From an uncultured Shinella sp. (GTDB lineage: Bacteria > Pseudomonadota > Alphaproteobacteria > Rhizobiales > Rhizobiaceae), in assembly GCA_946481465.1 (NCBI GenBank), contig CAMLOC010000166.1, positions 1 to 7,386 on the forward strand: a stretch of 7,386 bases of DNA, in the 5' to 3' direction. This document shows, piece after piece, positions 7,110 to 7,386 of this stretch. The number at the start of each line of letters is the position of its first letter. Positions within the stretch are counted from its first letter, which is position 1. Below the pieces are notes generated by a model. It saw only the letters and a list, made by a program, of their open reading frames with translations, did no database searches and was not told the origin of the DNA. Both the position numbers and the translations under genes were made by a program.

Positions 7110-7386
7110 ATGACGACGATTGCCATCGACGGTCCAGCGGCTGCCGGCAAGGGTACGTTGTCGCGCCGGATTGCCGAGGCCTACGGCTATCACCATCTCG
7201 ATACCGGCCTGACCTATCGCGCGACGGCAAAAGCGCTGCTCGATCGCGGCCTGCCGCTCGATGACGAGGCGATCGCCGCCGACGTCGCGCGCAATCTCGA
7301 CCTTTCCGGCCTCGACCGCGCCGTTCTCTCCGCGCACGGGATCGGCGAGGCAGCCTCGAAGATCGCCGTCATGCCGGCTGTCCGCC
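7110..7386 (+). CDS. cmk: Cytidylate (CMP/dCMP) kinase, 5' part (cut by right edge)
   Basis: Cmk phosphorylates CMP and dCMP with ATP in pyrimidine nucleotide supply. The 92 complete codons visible begin [16 protein letters not shown]: the P-loop is GPAAAGKGT (8-16), and [10 protein letters not shown] (29-38) is the alphaproteobacterial version of the LDSGAIYR block after the P-loop. A full protein of a little over 200 residues is expected, so under half is present, and the NMP-binding insert and LID lie beyond the edge. Start: ATG at 7110 with AAGGA (7099-7103) six bases upstream; the ATGs at 7092 and 7103 are out of frame or badly placed. In rhizobia aroA-cmk is usually followed by rpsA. 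Confidence 0.94.
   Translation, partial: MTTIAIDGPAAAGKGTLSRRIAEAYGYHHLDTGLTYRATAKALLDRGLPLDDEAIAADVARNLDLSGLDRAVLSAHGIGEAASKIAVMPAVR

Overview
The window looks like ordinary core chromosome of a GC-rich alphaproteobacterium of the Rhizobiaceae (Ensifer/Sinorhizobium, Shinella or Rhizobium/Agrobacterium type). The reasons are the Irr iron regulator lying divergently next to fabA, the Rhizobiaceae form of the FYDLN-acidic protein next to aroA and cmk, an EPSP synthase very close to the CP4-type class II enzyme, and a good match to a rhizobial EcfG/RpoE general-stress promoter. From memory, the fabA-irr-...-aroA-cmk order is kept in Sinorhizobium meliloti. The genus cannot be settled from this sequence alone. 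No transposase, integrase, phage gene, CRISPR array or attachment site was seen.

Left part (1-3037): the 5' part of fabA (minus strand, running off the left edge) faces irr (plus) across a regulatory gap. irr converges on a TRIC/UPF0126 membrane channel gene (minus). That gene diverges from a small secreted six-cysteine protein of unknown function (plus), which in turn converges, with three bases between stop codons, on a YdcF/SanA/ElyC-type DUF218 membrane protein (minus).

Middle (3075-4770): a TMEM43-family membrane protein (minus) lies 37 bases upstream of the ydcF-like gene and is probably co-transcribed with it. Divergent from it is a small DUF2934 protein (plus), preceded by a GGAAC-N17-GTT element as expected for the general stress sigma factor. 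tRNA-Ala(GGC), minus strand with encoded CCA, follows.

Right part (4870-7386): a FYDLN-acidic protein (minus) with a clear intrinsic terminator diverges from aroA (shikimate pathway). cmk (CMP kinase) follows on the plus strand and is cut by the right edge. rpsA would be expected next in related genomes.

No previously undescribed multi-gene system is evident. The points most worth a second look are: Gly rather than Ala at position 100 of the CP4-like EPSP synthase; loss of all four zinc-ribbon cysteines in the FYDLN protein; a leader hairpin upstream of aroA that buries the ribosome binding site of an alternative in-frame start; the EcfG-type promoter before the DUF2934 gene; and a long perfect inverted repeat between aroA and cmk.
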